Shown piece by piece: positions 26,201 to 35,361 of a stretch of DNA of 64,000 bases. The stretch comes from Hofstenia miamia. Lineage: Eukaryota > Xenacoelomorpha > Acoela. Below the pieces are notes generated by a model. It did no database searches and was not told the DNA's origin. It saw only the letters and a program-made list of their open reading frames with translations. Each line of letters starts with the position of its first letter. The first letter of the stretch is position 1. A program made the position numbers and the translations under genes. The DNA lies in contig SCFE01000035.1 in assembly GCA_004352715.1 (NCBI GenBank), positions 1,175,573 through 1,239,572 of the forward strand, in the 5' to 3' direction.

Positions 26201-29200
26201 CATTGTAGAGAGGTCCATTCCATTAAACAGAGAATAAATATCCCATTACAAAACATGGTTTAATATTGGAGAAGAAGGAAACCAATGTTAGACAGCATAT
26301 TACTGTATTTCAAACCAGTGGACTAAAGAGAAACACGTTTGTGCCTTTAGATAAAAAACGAATCCCATCACGGTTAGCTTTGAATAATCATATCAGAAAA
26401 TGCTATTGGAGTTCACTTAATACACATGACTGCTGAAAACAGGTAATTTTAATTCAATCACACTATATTTAATATTTAAATGCACCTTTACCACAATGAA
26501 CTAGGACCGAAATATATTCGTTAAATAATAAATAAACTAACCTTAAATGAAGGAGTACTTGAACTACTCAGTTGCAAAACACTTTTGAGGTTACGCACCA
26601 ATTCAAGATGCATTACACCCAATGACTTGTGAAAAGCTTTTCTAACACGTGCATTTAAACAGGGATAATGATTCAAATGACGAATGGCATCCAATATTAA
26701 TGATTTGCAATGCTTAAGAATCTGAAGAGGAATTGATATAGTGAGTAGAGATTCAGCTAAATATTCAAAGACTAAAAGTGGCTCAGGGATTTCTCTGACA
26801 AAGCGATATGCTTGATGATCCACTGAGCCGAAAAGAAATGCAGTATCCTTGCTGTGAGCATCCAGGGCATATTTGGACTGGTTAAGATCACGAAAAAATA
26901 AAGAATCTCTATTACTGATAGAGTTGGTTTTTAAAAATTCAGGAACCTCTGGCAATGGAATGGTTGTAGATGGTTTTATAGTAAGCTTGAAGCGAATTTG
27001 ATTTGAATTCTGCAACTGGAATTCGATGTCAGAGCGCACTTCGTTAAGTGTGCACATTTTGCATGGATGATCAACCGCAGTAATTGGATTTACAGAAAAA
27101 CGCAAACGAGTTTGTAATAAAACATCGAAAGGGGCTTCGTTAATATTTGGTAAATTTAAAACAGTACGAAATTGTCGGTTGCAACCCGATAGGCTCTCTG
27201 TGCGCGATTGAAATAGCCACTCTTTATGAATGCCTGGAATTAACATTTTTAGACTTATCCATCTTTCAATATTATCTGTAGAAATCAGAGTGACGAAGAA
27301 GTCCACCCTGTAATTCATTTGAAGATGACGTTTGAGTATTTTGGCATTTGAAGTTTCAATTTTTAACTGCTTAAACTGTTCATATTCTTCAAGAGCATGT
27401 TCATAATCAGCCTTCAAAAGAACCGTCTTAAACTTTTCAATTTGCTCACTGTTTTTATGCTGAAATGCTAAAGTTTTGTCGTTTCCTTTATGAAAATACA
27501 GATAAAGTATGGAGTTCCCAGAATCACTGTCAGTACTAACCTGAATTCCATGTAAAAAAATCACATACTGCACACCAGAAGACACTTCTTGCCCCTAAAC
27601 CACTAAATTTGATATAAGGTATAATATATGCATATCGGTACAAGGATATTAGTGAAACATTAAAATATGTATAACTATGAAAAGTGCCCTTTGAAAAAAT
27701 AATCCAATATTTTCTTGTTTGTTGTACAAAAACATAAGTTATATCTAGGCTTCCTATTGAATCTTGACAAATTAAAGAATAATTGATTGATCTCGTTAGG
27801 GAATAAGTTTAATAAAATAAATGATAACTTGAATAATTACAACAGCTAACATAACATTAAACTTATTATCATTAAACAACATTTTAGACTCTTTAAAGAT
27901 TTACACCCATGTTATGTCTCGGAAAAAACTTTCAAATGAAAATTGGAATGAATACACGTGATTATAGGTTGTAAGTAATCATTGGATAGTAAAGAAGCTG
28001 TTATGTGTGAAAATGAAAATGTATTGCAGTATTTTTGTATAGAGAAAGATAATGGCGAAAACATGGTCAAAATGAAAAAGGTTTTGGAGAAAACTATGGT
28101 ATTCTTGAGTATGAGTGCGCAGCTCAGCAAACGAATTAAGTTGCAAAAATACTTGATTAAATCTAATCAAATTAACACAGTTGTTGAAGATGGTAAGCTT
28201 TTTCGAAATTGCCACCTACCCGATTCTTGTATATCAAATTAGGGGTGCAAAAACCACCGATGCTATCTCTCTTTCGATGGAGCAGTGTATATGATATATT
28301 TCGTTGGTTTATGGATCAATGACATACATTGTGGAAAGTCGTTGAGTCACACCTCTTGACAATTTTAAGAAAAGGCAGTGTCTAACACTGAAATGTTTAC
28401 ACCCTGTTTCAATTCCACTATATCAATTGCAAAGTGATGAATGATGTACTGCAGATGTGTGGAAAAAATTACCCGATGTCTGAATGTCGTAAGTGGCAGT
28501 TAGTGAGTGTCGTTTTAATTCTTTGGTTTTTAGTCTATAGTTTACATTAAAATTTCATTCCCACAAAATTAAGGTGTGCTAAATTATTGGTTACGGGAAA
28601 ATTGCCGCAGCATTTTTCCAGCTTTATCAAATTTAATTTCAACGAAAACACAATACTTTTGGATCGTTCAGAAAATTGAACACTGCTGATTATTTGAAAT
28701 CTAGATGAGAGATAATCAAAGATTGCTGCAGCGTTTTAGTCACATCATCAGCTGGCACTGAAAAATGGTTTTCAAGCCGTGGACTTGTTCATAGCGATGT
28801 GAGAAACCGATTTGGCCATGAAAATGCAACGAAACTTACACTTGTTTTACGCTGTTTACACAATGATAAGCATTGTATAATATCTTGTTAATTGAAATTT
28901 AATTTTTGTGATTTATGGTTGTTTAAATTTTTAACAGTGTTTTCTGTCATTTTTATCGTTTTAACGTTTGTAAGGACAGAAATATTTTAACATGTTTATA
29001 AAACAACCGTGTAAAATTTATTTCTTGACTTTCTGCATTAGATATAGTCGAAATGACCTATAAATTACTAAAATATTCACTTATATTGATAATTATTAAA
29101 TATATTACCTTAAATATGAACAATAAGTTTTGAAATATGCGGCAGAGGTGACCTTTATGCTTTACTTTGTCAAAGTTGCTTTGCTCTGCTACAAAAAATA

Positions 29201-29267
29201 CGTCACTGAAATCGAAGTTGCGATTCGAAATCGCCAAATATTCTAACTCCGCAGAGTTAAAATGCAT
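13965..29267 (-). CDS. INPP4: Inositol polyphosphate 4-phosphatase (INPP4 family), seven-exon model
   Basis: Enzymes of this family remove the D4 phosphate from PI(3,4)P2 at the plasma membrane and endosomes, limiting PI3K/Akt signalling. Seven exons join in phase (29267-29109, 27594-26542, 24029-23765, 18992-18723, 16056-15849, 15369-15117, 14237-13965) into 826 codons plus stop, a little shorter than the vertebrate proteins. In order: start MHFNSAEL, a PH domain (about residues 36-115, split by intron 1), a C2-like beta-rich region (about 145-260), AYRF and TPSFK then FLPINLH, GAPTAHRLGY, GMLED, the C-x5-R loop CKSAKDRT (about 742-749), and the C-terminus KYAFN then PPSGTYG. An N-terminal PH domain is, from memory, typical of invertebrate INPP4. 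The central helical part is poorly conserved and probably lacks one or two exons in this model. Family assignment is firm; the full exon set is not. Confidence 0.92.
15117..15369 (-). CDS. INPP4: INPP4 exon preceding the catalytic loop
   Basis: This 253-nt exon starts CHISLINTPVNEVS, corresponding to human PVLFNVGINEQQT, and ends EAIEDAGWILGAA at a GCC|GTAATT donor. The end matches the helix just before the P-loop (LWQAAEICRRLNG). It completes the R codon begun in the previous exon and joins the last exon in phase 0. Confidence 0.9.
15849..16056 (-). CDS. INPP4: INPP4 exon with GMLED motif
   Basis: This 208-nt exon (TTTTAG acceptor, ATTCG|GTAAAC donor) encodes GPELGMLEDTIYVCDWL and ends VLPCTLQAGKHI. 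This aligns with human GMLEDM..GI.DL, then the LP..I..G stretch before the phosphatase core. Phases (two bases in, two out) fit both neighbours. Confidence 0.9.
16479..16638 (-). CDS. INPP4: Candidate additional INPP4 exon
   Basis: The 160 nt are open, start after a pyrimidine-rich ATTACCAG acceptor (phase 0) and end at a good AGAG|GTTAGT donor with one base over. That is the phase the exon at 16056 needs. The translation (ENWDKLIRRLSLNSV, then YYLFVSSIHLVSF) would precede GPELGMLED. The spacing resembles the vertebrate segment before GMLED. It cannot join exon 4 directly, because exon 4 ends with one base over, so another exon would be needed. A 42-nt open stretch at about 17660-17701 with good CAG acceptor and CAG|GTAATT donor has phase 0 at both ends and does not solve this. 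Confidence 0.4.
17298..17566. repeat. Repeat block B, copy 2 (in INPP4 intron)
   Basis: It is the same 269-bp repeat as 10365-10633, with a few substitutions. It lies in the INPP4 intron between the exons at 16056 and 18723. Both frames opened by the repeat (plus 17343-17531, minus 17386-17643) are shared with copy 1 and should not be taken as host exons. Confidence 0.85.
18723..18992 (-). CDS. INPP4: INPP4 exon 4 (divergent helical region)
   Basis: This 270-nt exon has one-base-over phases on both sides that fit exon 3 and the exon at 16056. It encodes a charged, helix-prone segment (KFKEFLQAIKDRKDEFKEMV, later QLKKVI) with no motif I can align to vertebrate INPP4. The donor, TATAG|GTTGGG, is weak. 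The phase fit on both sides and the coding look support it. Confidence 0.75.
19064..19389 (+). repeat. Left arm of ~330-bp diverged inverted repeat
   Basis: The segment starting CGTTCGGGGACTTTTTTTAC is the diverged reverse complement of 22154-22492. Matched landmarks are TCTGACGA.CATAATGC, the AAATT(G)AAATCAATGAT region, GTTTATCTGA(C)TG and TCCCGATTTTC..CTGGGAACTA. The two arms bracket a 2.8-kb interior and look like long terminal inverted repeats of a DNA transposon in the INPP4 intron. Confidence 0.7.
19390..20540. other. Interior of inverted-repeat element, left part
   Basis: No transposase is recognisable in this part. Frames at 19412-19648 and 19645-19842 have no motif. Around 20248-20276 a further copy of the arm's end motif occurs (CGGGGTGAAAAAAAATCCCC). 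It is inverted relative to the left arm and shares its flank, so 19064-20280 may itself be one short element. Confidence 0.45.
20541..21359 (+). pseudogene. Defective Tc1/mariner-IS630-type transposase
   Basis: A start-like ATG at 20541 opens MNDEIDEESDNS. After a frameshift near 20650, the helix-turn-helix IFRAYDEGEDWVTIANTLNV is readable, followed by a stop after ENIGI. The next frame, 20850-21359, holds IVFDNAPCHNG (second catalytic Asp) and YSPQLNTIEGCFSSFK (catalytic Glu). These are typical of the DDE superfamily. The section that should carry the first Asp is deleted. With a frameshift, stops and a missing catalytic residue it cannot be functional. Confidence 0.8.
21420..21915 (+). mobile_element. 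LINE 3' fragment (post-RT domain and tail)
   Basis: Frames at 21464-21646 and 21662-21847 read YKSLILQSLLYDSQTW, then EKFQRRCFLWISKM. These are the conserved region after the reverse transcriptase of many LINEs. It ends in a short TAGTAGTAG run at about 21904-21915, a common LINE tail. One frameshift and stops make it inactive. It directly follows the dead transposase, so it probably inserted there as a 5'-truncated copy. Confidence 0.75.
22035..22148. repeat. Short tandem repeats of ~22 bp
   Basis: About five imperfect units of the type AATTTTCATAGGCTCAAATT lie next to the right inverted-repeat arm. A related inverted piece occurs at about 20357-20380 (CAATTTGAGCCTATGAAAC), so the unit seems to be a subterminal component of the element family. 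Confidence 0.7.
22154..22492 (-). repeat. Right arm of ~330-bp diverged inverted repeat
   Basis: This is the reverse-complement partner of 19064-19389, running from GTAGTTCCCAGACGGAAATC to GGGTCAAAAAAGACACC. Identity is visibly imperfect with small gaps, so the element is old. Another copy of its end motif lies just outside, at 22648-22675 (CGGGTTTAAAAAAATACCCC). Confidence 0.7.
22700..23764. other. INPP4 intron sequence
   Basis: No coding sequence is supported. A short patch at about 23345-23385 (GTGTGCCGTGCGCAAAGTC) is the inverted counterpart of one at about 5165-5205, marking a dispersed repeat. Frames at 22836-23036 and 23424-23660 have no motif. Confidence 0.45.
23765..24029 (-). CDS. 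INPP4: INPP4 exon 3 (FLPINLH...GAPTAHRLGY segment)
   Basis: This 265-nt exon enters in phase 0 and leaves with one base over (TCAG|GTGGGA donor). It contains DFLPINLHMHRMRV and VITGGAPTAHRLGYQYGGL, matching one of the best conserved blocks of human INPP4A/B (FVPTNLHIQRMRV, GAPAAHCQGFKSGGL). The tail after GGLLRH is divergent. Confidence 0.9.
24030..26541. other. INPP4 intron between exons 2 and 3
   Basis: The flanking exons join in phase 0 across this 2.5-kb intron and reproduce the conserved PSFKAS segment, so no exon is needed here. Overlapping frames on both strands at 24456-24741 have no recognisable motif. I see nothing else. Confidence 0.6.
26542..27594 (-). CDS. INPP4: INPP4 exon 2 (rest of PH domain, C2-like region, middle)
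   Basis: The exon has 351 codons with phase 0 on both sides (TTTAG acceptor, TTTAAG|GTTAGT donor). It begins GQEVSSGVQYVIFLHG, completing the PH domain (YLYFHKGNDKTLAFQ, then a C-terminal helix EQIEKFKTVLL). A C2-like stretch follows. The end carries family landmarks: AYRFVREIPEP, FEYLAESLLTISIP and STPSFK, which matches the vertebrate PSFKASS segment across the next junction. The large size of this exon contrasts with the small ones downstream. Confidence 0.9.
27595..29108. other. INPP4 intron 1
   Basis: This 1.5-kb intron splits the PH domain in phase 0. It contains a hAT relic on the opposite strand (28235-28890). The plus frame at 27982-28242, just before that relic, has no recognisable motif and may be part of it. 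Confidence 0.7.
28235..28890 (+). mobile_element. hAT-family remnant with dimerisation motif
   Basis: Plus-strand fragments end in SSAGTEKWFSSRGLVHSD followed by RNRFGHENATKLTLV and RCLHN (about 28745-28865). This is the C-terminal hAT dimerisation block (SSA..E..FS..GL.....RN.L..EN..KL..L..N). Upstream pieces such as CTADVWKKLPDV are interrupted by stops. It is a decayed relic of a family distinct from the one at 1080-1550. Confidence 0.65.
29109..29267 (-). CDS. INPP4: INPP4 exon 1 (start, first half of PH domain)
   Basis: The exon has 53 codons from ATG at 29267-29265 and ends in IFK at a TTTAAG|GTAATA donor, phase 0. It carries the invertebrate-type start MHFNSAELEYLA and the first PH strands (HKGHLCRIFQNLLFIFK). 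An acceptor (TTTTTTCAG) sits seven bases upstream of the ATG, so the mature 5' end is added by an upstream non-coding exon or a spliced leader. Confidence 0.85.
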
Positions 29268-29273
29268 CAAACG

Positions 29274-29284
29274 ACTGAAAAAAC
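29274..29284 (-). promoter_or_regulatory. Splice acceptor just upstream of INPP4 ATG
   Basis: On the minus strand, TGTTTTTTCAG is followed by TCGTTTG and the ATG. A pyrimidine-rich acceptor seven bases before the start implies a separate 5' exon or a trans-spliced leader. No candidate leader gene was seen in the window. Confidence 0.55.
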
Positions 29285-32200
29285 ATAATTAAGTAGATTA
29301 AATAATGAAAATATGGTTGTCCATGATACACTACACATGAAAGTATTTCGCCTAAAATACCGTAACCACATACTCGCTCAAAATCACGCAACACTTGTAA
29401 AAATAATATTCTTTTCAGGGCAGATTCAGCAAATTATGTTAGGAGGGACATGCAAGTCCTTTCAGATTAAACATAGGTATTTTCTATAATCATAAGCAAA
29501 CACACATTTTTTGAAATCTTGAAGTTAAACAAACCAGAGTGCGAAGAAAAAAATTCAATTTACTAAACGTACTCAATGCATTTCTTAAGTTTGCAGTGCG
29601 GGGTGGGGGTGTGCGACCGCCATTGCTTTTAATACCTGCCAGCTTTGGTCCCGTTGAATTTACAAAAATTGGTAAAAATAGTTTATACATGGCGCTAGAT
29701 TTCTCTTACAGTTGCTCGTAATTTTCCTATAACGCCTTCTAGCTTACAAAATGCACAAAATACCTACGCGACAAAATATTTCATAATTCAAAAAAATTTC
29801 AATACACGACAACAGAGTGATTATTACCCTTAAGAGTTGACACTACATTCGGTAAAAATGAAATTTCGTATTTAAATTTAAAGTGTGTAGACTGATTAAA
29901 TTAACACCTGTAGGCGAATAAAAGTACACAAAATAATTGAAGAATAAATCAATCAACTTCCATTTGTGTACTGTTGTATGTCCCCACCCCAATATCGATA
30001 ATCAATCAAGTTCAAAAGTTAATAAACTAAAACTTGGAATTGTACAGTTAGTCGAGTAGTTCATTAAACAAAACAAATCCTACTAAAAAATTAAATCATA
30101 GAATTATAAAATATTCGAATTCAAACAATATTGCTACAACGAACCATGCAGGAAAACTTCGAAATATAAAAACTTGATGTGAACCCAAACTAGTCGTTCA
30201 GGATATTTCAATTACCCTTTTACACCGGCATCAGAAACATAACGACTGGGCATTAAAATACGACACGTGCAGGTTATCACTCCCTAAATTATTACTAATA
30301 TAATATAATCATAGTATTAGTTTACTTCACTACTGGCTAAACTAGATTAAGAAATTAAATAACAATCTTTCCTGGTGCAGTCGACAAGCCCATTGTAAGT
30401 AAATATCAGATGATGTGAGGTTGTCGCCTTTGTCGATGCACATAAACCTGTTTATTATTTGAAGTAATACAATGCAAAAGAAATCATCATTTAATGTGAT
30501 AAATATAGCTCAATTAATGAATTCAGGTGCCTTGACAAATGTTTTAGTAAGTTCTTATTTCAACAAGGATTAACTAAAATGAATATCTGTTTAAGACTTT
30601 CTAGGAAGAGGGGGCTTGTTTGGTGAAATAATATTAATATCTCTAACTTAGAAGAAGATTTAACCCTAATATTTGTCTAAAAACAAAATGCATTCATTAT
30701 TTTTCTAGTTATAAACATTTTAAAAAACCTTTATCTTCAACAAAAACATTCGCTTTCGAACGTCAGATAAATATGTTGGAATTCGATTTTCTTGATTACT
30801 TAAGTTCAATTTTACCAGAACTACGCTAAAAACGTCCAATAAGTCAATCTGGTTTATACATTCCTGATAATATTTTTTGATTTTCAGTTATGGTTCTAAA
30901 TGAAAAATTAAACATGTTAGGAAATAAATGAATAATTACAGTGAAATACGAATTTTTCCACTGAAATATTGGACTTATTTGGTGATCAATGTTAGCCATG
31001 TTTTGGCTGTTAATTGCTCTGTACAATTTTTTGGATGAAACTTACGAATTTCAATAAAAATTTCTTTGAAATATTTTGATTTATTTAAGTTTTTAGAATA
31101 TCAAGACATTGGCATACATATTTTTGCATTGATATGTTAAGTACTGACAGCATCAGAGAGAATTACCACAAACTCAATTCCGAAAACAAACATTTTCATT
31201 TGAAAGTCAGTTTTATCTTAAAATCTAGTTATTGGTAACTTACAAGAGTAATTTCCAAACTGCAGTTTCTCTATTAAGGATATTAAACAGCGCACGAGCA
31301 ATATAGTGACTGTCAAACAGCATTTACTAACATTTTGAATGTTCATTAACAATACAACCCTCAGCCTTGATTTAACTCATATTTGGCTCAAGAGCCAATT
31401 TTTTCAAACTCGATTGGACACTGCAAAATAACTTTTCCTAAAGGAAAATGTCTTTTAAAATTGTTTAAAAGCATTCCAGAAGTGATTGAACTATTAGCTT
31501 AAGGTTCAAATTACAAAAAATCATAAAAAGTATAAGAACAAAAAATATTTAGAATTAAAATAATTGACAATCAAATACCTAAACTTCATAGTAATGAAGC
31601 CAATTAAAGGAGTTGGTCAATTTTAAAATTAAATATAGAGTCGCTGAGTGCATAGGGTCCAGGAATAATTATAATTTTTACTAAGTTGCCAGAATCGTGG
31701 TCTTAAATTCCTAAAAAATATTTTTTAGCTAAAAACTATTTATTGAGCCCTATTTCTCCTTAAAATGGAAGGAGCCGCTGGGTACTATGGAAAATCGAAG
31801 TTCGGAGTCGCTGAGTCCAGATTTTTTGAAAAACCATAGTACCAGCAGCTCTCTCTCTCTCTCTATCTATATATATATATATATATATATTGACAGGTAA
31901 AATCAAAATTAGTGTCTTAGCCTACATGCATGTGATATTTAGTTTTTTGGGATTTATCATGTAATTATTTGTGTTCTGATATATATATATATATGATGAA
32001 TATTTTCCATGAAAATTCTTACATTATACTAACTAGTCAACCATCAAATCTTGGGTGTTGTGATTTGATTTTTTAACAGACATATATTTATTACATTAAA
32101 AATAATTATTATATTACTCACAAAATCTGCAATGTAGCACAAAAAATGATAACTGTGGAATTTATTGATTTATCCAATCTTATAGTGCATTCATAATATG

Positions 32201-33240
32201 AAATTAAACATCATATAATCTTCGAGTTTATATTTTATAAATAAAGCGAAGAAAGACCTCCCTTAATAATACAAAGGTTACAATAGGCACAAATAATTTT
32301 AAAATTTGATTCCACATATTGATAATTGAGATTTAGTTCTTAAATTCATATAAAAAATGATATTTCTCAAATGTGCCAAAACTGTATGTAAATTTAACAA
32401 TGAATTAGACGTAAATAATACAAAATGAAATCAATTAGCGTTCTACATACAATAAAATATGAAATACATTGCATGTATAAAAAATCTGCATAAGCAATGA
32501 TATAAGCAATTAGATAAGAGTTAAGAAGTCAGATTGGGGTCTATTATTAAAATTAGAATTCCTAGCACCAAATAGGTTTTGTGTTTGCTTCAGAAATACA
32601 CACCCAAAGAAGCAAATTATTAAGCTGCAGCACAGAAATCCAAAGACAAGTTTGACAGTGGTCTATTTGGCAACACTAAAGATTCGGTAATTAGTATCTT
32701 ACTTACTTAAGAAATTGCTACACAACCACTCTGTGCAAACAAGTCACGAACTAGAGTGAAACAGATTCTAACAAGTAATAATTCCTCAATAGACTTCCTG
32801 GCTTGCACTATTCGTTGTTCCTTTCAACTATCTTATATTTAAAACGACAACTGGAATTGTTAAATACCCCACATTCTTACAACTTCACTGTTATAAATAA
32901 ATTTCCTTCTCAAATGCCACGTACAAATTTAATGACATACACTACTATGGCCAAGCAATTATCTCGATCTAAACACATTTGAGAAAAGTAGCGATCTACA
33001 AACATAACCAAGCACAAATATTAACGAGCACTCACATTCTTATTTCGGTAATCATGAAATTCAGAATAAATGATGATTTATTCGCTAATATTTGCAGGAA
33101 ATTATTACTATTAATATCACATAGGAAATCTGAACATAATACAAAAACATTTGTTTTGTTTTGCATACGTTTTGAATCTCAAAGCAATACAGAAAGCCAT
33201 TCAGAAGATTGTGTAGAATTATTAAAAAAATAGACTCATT
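29285..33240. other. AT-rich intergenic stretch
   Basis: No gene is supported. At 29595-29650 a short G+C-rich patch (GGGGTGGGGGTGTGCGACCG) stands out without explanation. Frames at 30844-31026 and 32979-33291 carry no motif. The hairpin and microsatellite at 31771-31890 are listed separately. Confidence 0.45.
31771..31890. repeat. Inverted repeat abutting (CT)n/(TA)n microsatellite
   Basis: GGAGCCGCTGGGTACTATGG at 31771-31790 is roughly inverted at 31844-31862 (CCATAGTACCAGCAGCTC). (CT)n then (TA)n follow immediately. A related hairpin next to (TA)n is present near 54548-54595, so this may be the end of a dispersed element associated with TA tracts. Confidence 0.55.
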
Positions 33241-33249
33241 TGAATTACA

Positions 33250-34380
33250 CATCCTTTCAGCAAGTTCTATGAAAAACGATTGTATATTCAAATAAACGCA
33301 TTCCTAAAATCTGAAAACATCCTATCGCATAAACAATTTGGATGCCCATTGCACCCAAGAAGCAATTCTATCTATTACTCAACAAATAAAGTGTTGTCGC
33401 ATTCTTAAGTTTAAGTATAGCATTCAACTACATTAATTGTGGTATTTTGCAAGATAAGCTTGTAAATTATAATTTTGGTGATAACCTAACTAATTTAATA
33501 AAGAACTTACTAGAAAACAGAAAACAGCGTGTAATCCTAAACAGTAAAAAATCAAGCTATGTTACTTGGCCCCACTATATCTGTAAATTATGTAAATGAT
33601 ATAGAACATGTTAACCACCAATATGCCGACGACACCTGCCTAATAAGTACCGCAAAAAATGCTTTTGATGCTACAAAAAACCTCCAAATAAATGTAGAAA
33701 AATTAAACAATTATTTTACAAATAATCAACTAAAACTAAATATTGAAAAAACTCAATTTATAATTTTTTTCGCAGAATGAACAAAGAAATCTAATAAGTG
33801 ATATAGAACTAAAGATAAATAATGAGTTAATAAAGCACAGTGAATCAGTTAGCTATTTAGGAGTTAAGATAATGGGTTAAAATATGAAAAATTCGTACTT
33901 AATAAGATTCAAAAAATGACTGCAGGCATTCGATATCTTTATCATTTACGCAATGTAATATCAAGCAATTATCATAAACAACTGATACATGCATTCTGCT
34001 TGTCTCATTTTCAATATTGTCCGTTTCTTTTAACTAAATTCTAAATATCGTATGCTTCTATCATCAAGACATTTAATTGGTGTCTAAGAACTCTAAACTT
34101 TGCACAAAAGCATGAGGAAGCATCAGTATATCGCAATAAATATAAAATATCTTCATTCTACAAAATTCATTTGCATATGCTATCTATCTTATTTAAATCT
34201 CTGCAAACATCTTTCCTTTTCCTTAATGACAAAAATGTTTGTGTTTAGATATGTACAATTCTGATGGCTTTCATTACATATCAATAAAATTGTGGAATAA
34301 TTTAGGCTATGAAACGTGAGTAGAAAATAATTACAAAAAGTTTAGAAAAAAACTACAGAAATGACTACTAATAAAACAAT
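33250..34380 (+). mobile_element. Non-LTR retrotransposon, reverse-transcriptase remnant
   Basis: Plus-strand pieces in order are SENILSHKQFGCP (about 33310-33350), NLIKNLLENRKQRVILNSKK (about 33490-33550), the catalytic core HQYADDTCLIS (33619-33651) with NNYFTNNQLKLNIEKTQF, then MTAGIRYLYHLRN and SHFQYCPFL. The YADD residues are intact. Stops and frameshifts are frequent. No endonuclease domain is seen upstream, so the copy is 5'-truncated. Confidence 0.8.
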
Positions 34381-34830
34381 GTACACTAGGAGAAAGCAAC
34401 ACACCTGATGCATTCGAGACATACGTCCAATATTGAACACCTACACAAACATTGATTTTTATTATTATTATATATTGTGCTTATTAGTTTGTAGCTTTAG
34501 ATTTGTCTATATTATATTTTATTTGTCACTTTTTAGCAAATATATAGCTTTGACTCTTAGAGGATTTATAACTATATACATAAACAATCTCCTATTTTTT
34601 AAACGCAATATTAATTATTAATTAATTACAAGTTATATTTTAAAAAATAGATTTCTTTACTTGATAAAAACTTGTCACAAATACAATTTTACGAAGCAAT
34701 TATAAATATTTAAATACCAGTTTTTTGTGCAACCGAGAAAACTATTTCACATCTTGTATCGATTATGAATAGAAAACAGAAACTTGAAGTAAGCATGTGC
34801 AAACAGTCGATACTCGAAATAATAATAATA

Positions 34831-35335
34831 CAGGGTGTAACAGATAAATTGGCAATGATGCTATCATCCAATTATGTAATACCTATTCAACCAATTAAAT
34901 TAAAATTTGGTAATAAAATAAATAAACAAAAATGAGTCGACATCCAAACCGCATCATTGCTGGACTGCGCGCCTTTAGAACAGTTAGACAAATTGACGAG
35001 TTCATTTCTATCCCATTCGAGTACAAAACAAAGGCACGTTTTGATGATGCTCCAGAAGAGGCTTGTTGTTCCCGTAAGCGTCATGCGCGCAGAAGTAATC
35101 GGATGATTCAAGATATTGTTGATAAAATAAAAAACGTCCATGCGATCCATTGCCAGGGAACTGAATGTGTCACAAACATAGGATTGTGCATTCAGAGTTG
35201 AGGTACAAGTCCTACAATTATGGGAAATGTCAATTCATCTCAATCCAGACCAAAAACCGAAGATTATCCAAGGCTAAGTTGTTATTAAATCGATTAAAGC
35301 ATCCAAAGTCAAAAGACACCCTCATTTGCTTATTT
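34831..35335 (+). pseudogene. Mariner-like transposase remnant with 5' inverted-repeat end
   Basis: TA then CAGGGTGTAACAG at 34831 looks like a mariner 5' end. The frame from 34932 begins MSRHPNRIIAGLRAFRTVRQ, an HTH-type start. After a frameshift near 35165, the frame reads HSELRYKSYNYGKCQFISIQ and then LLNRLKHPKSKD. ELRYKSY..R..QFMS followed by LL..LKHP is the mariner linker before the first catalytic Asp. The catalytic domain is absent; a C+T-rich LINE begins about 30 bp later. Inactive. Confidence 0.65.
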
Positions 35336-35361
35336 ATTATACAGTTTATTAGATTTCAGTT

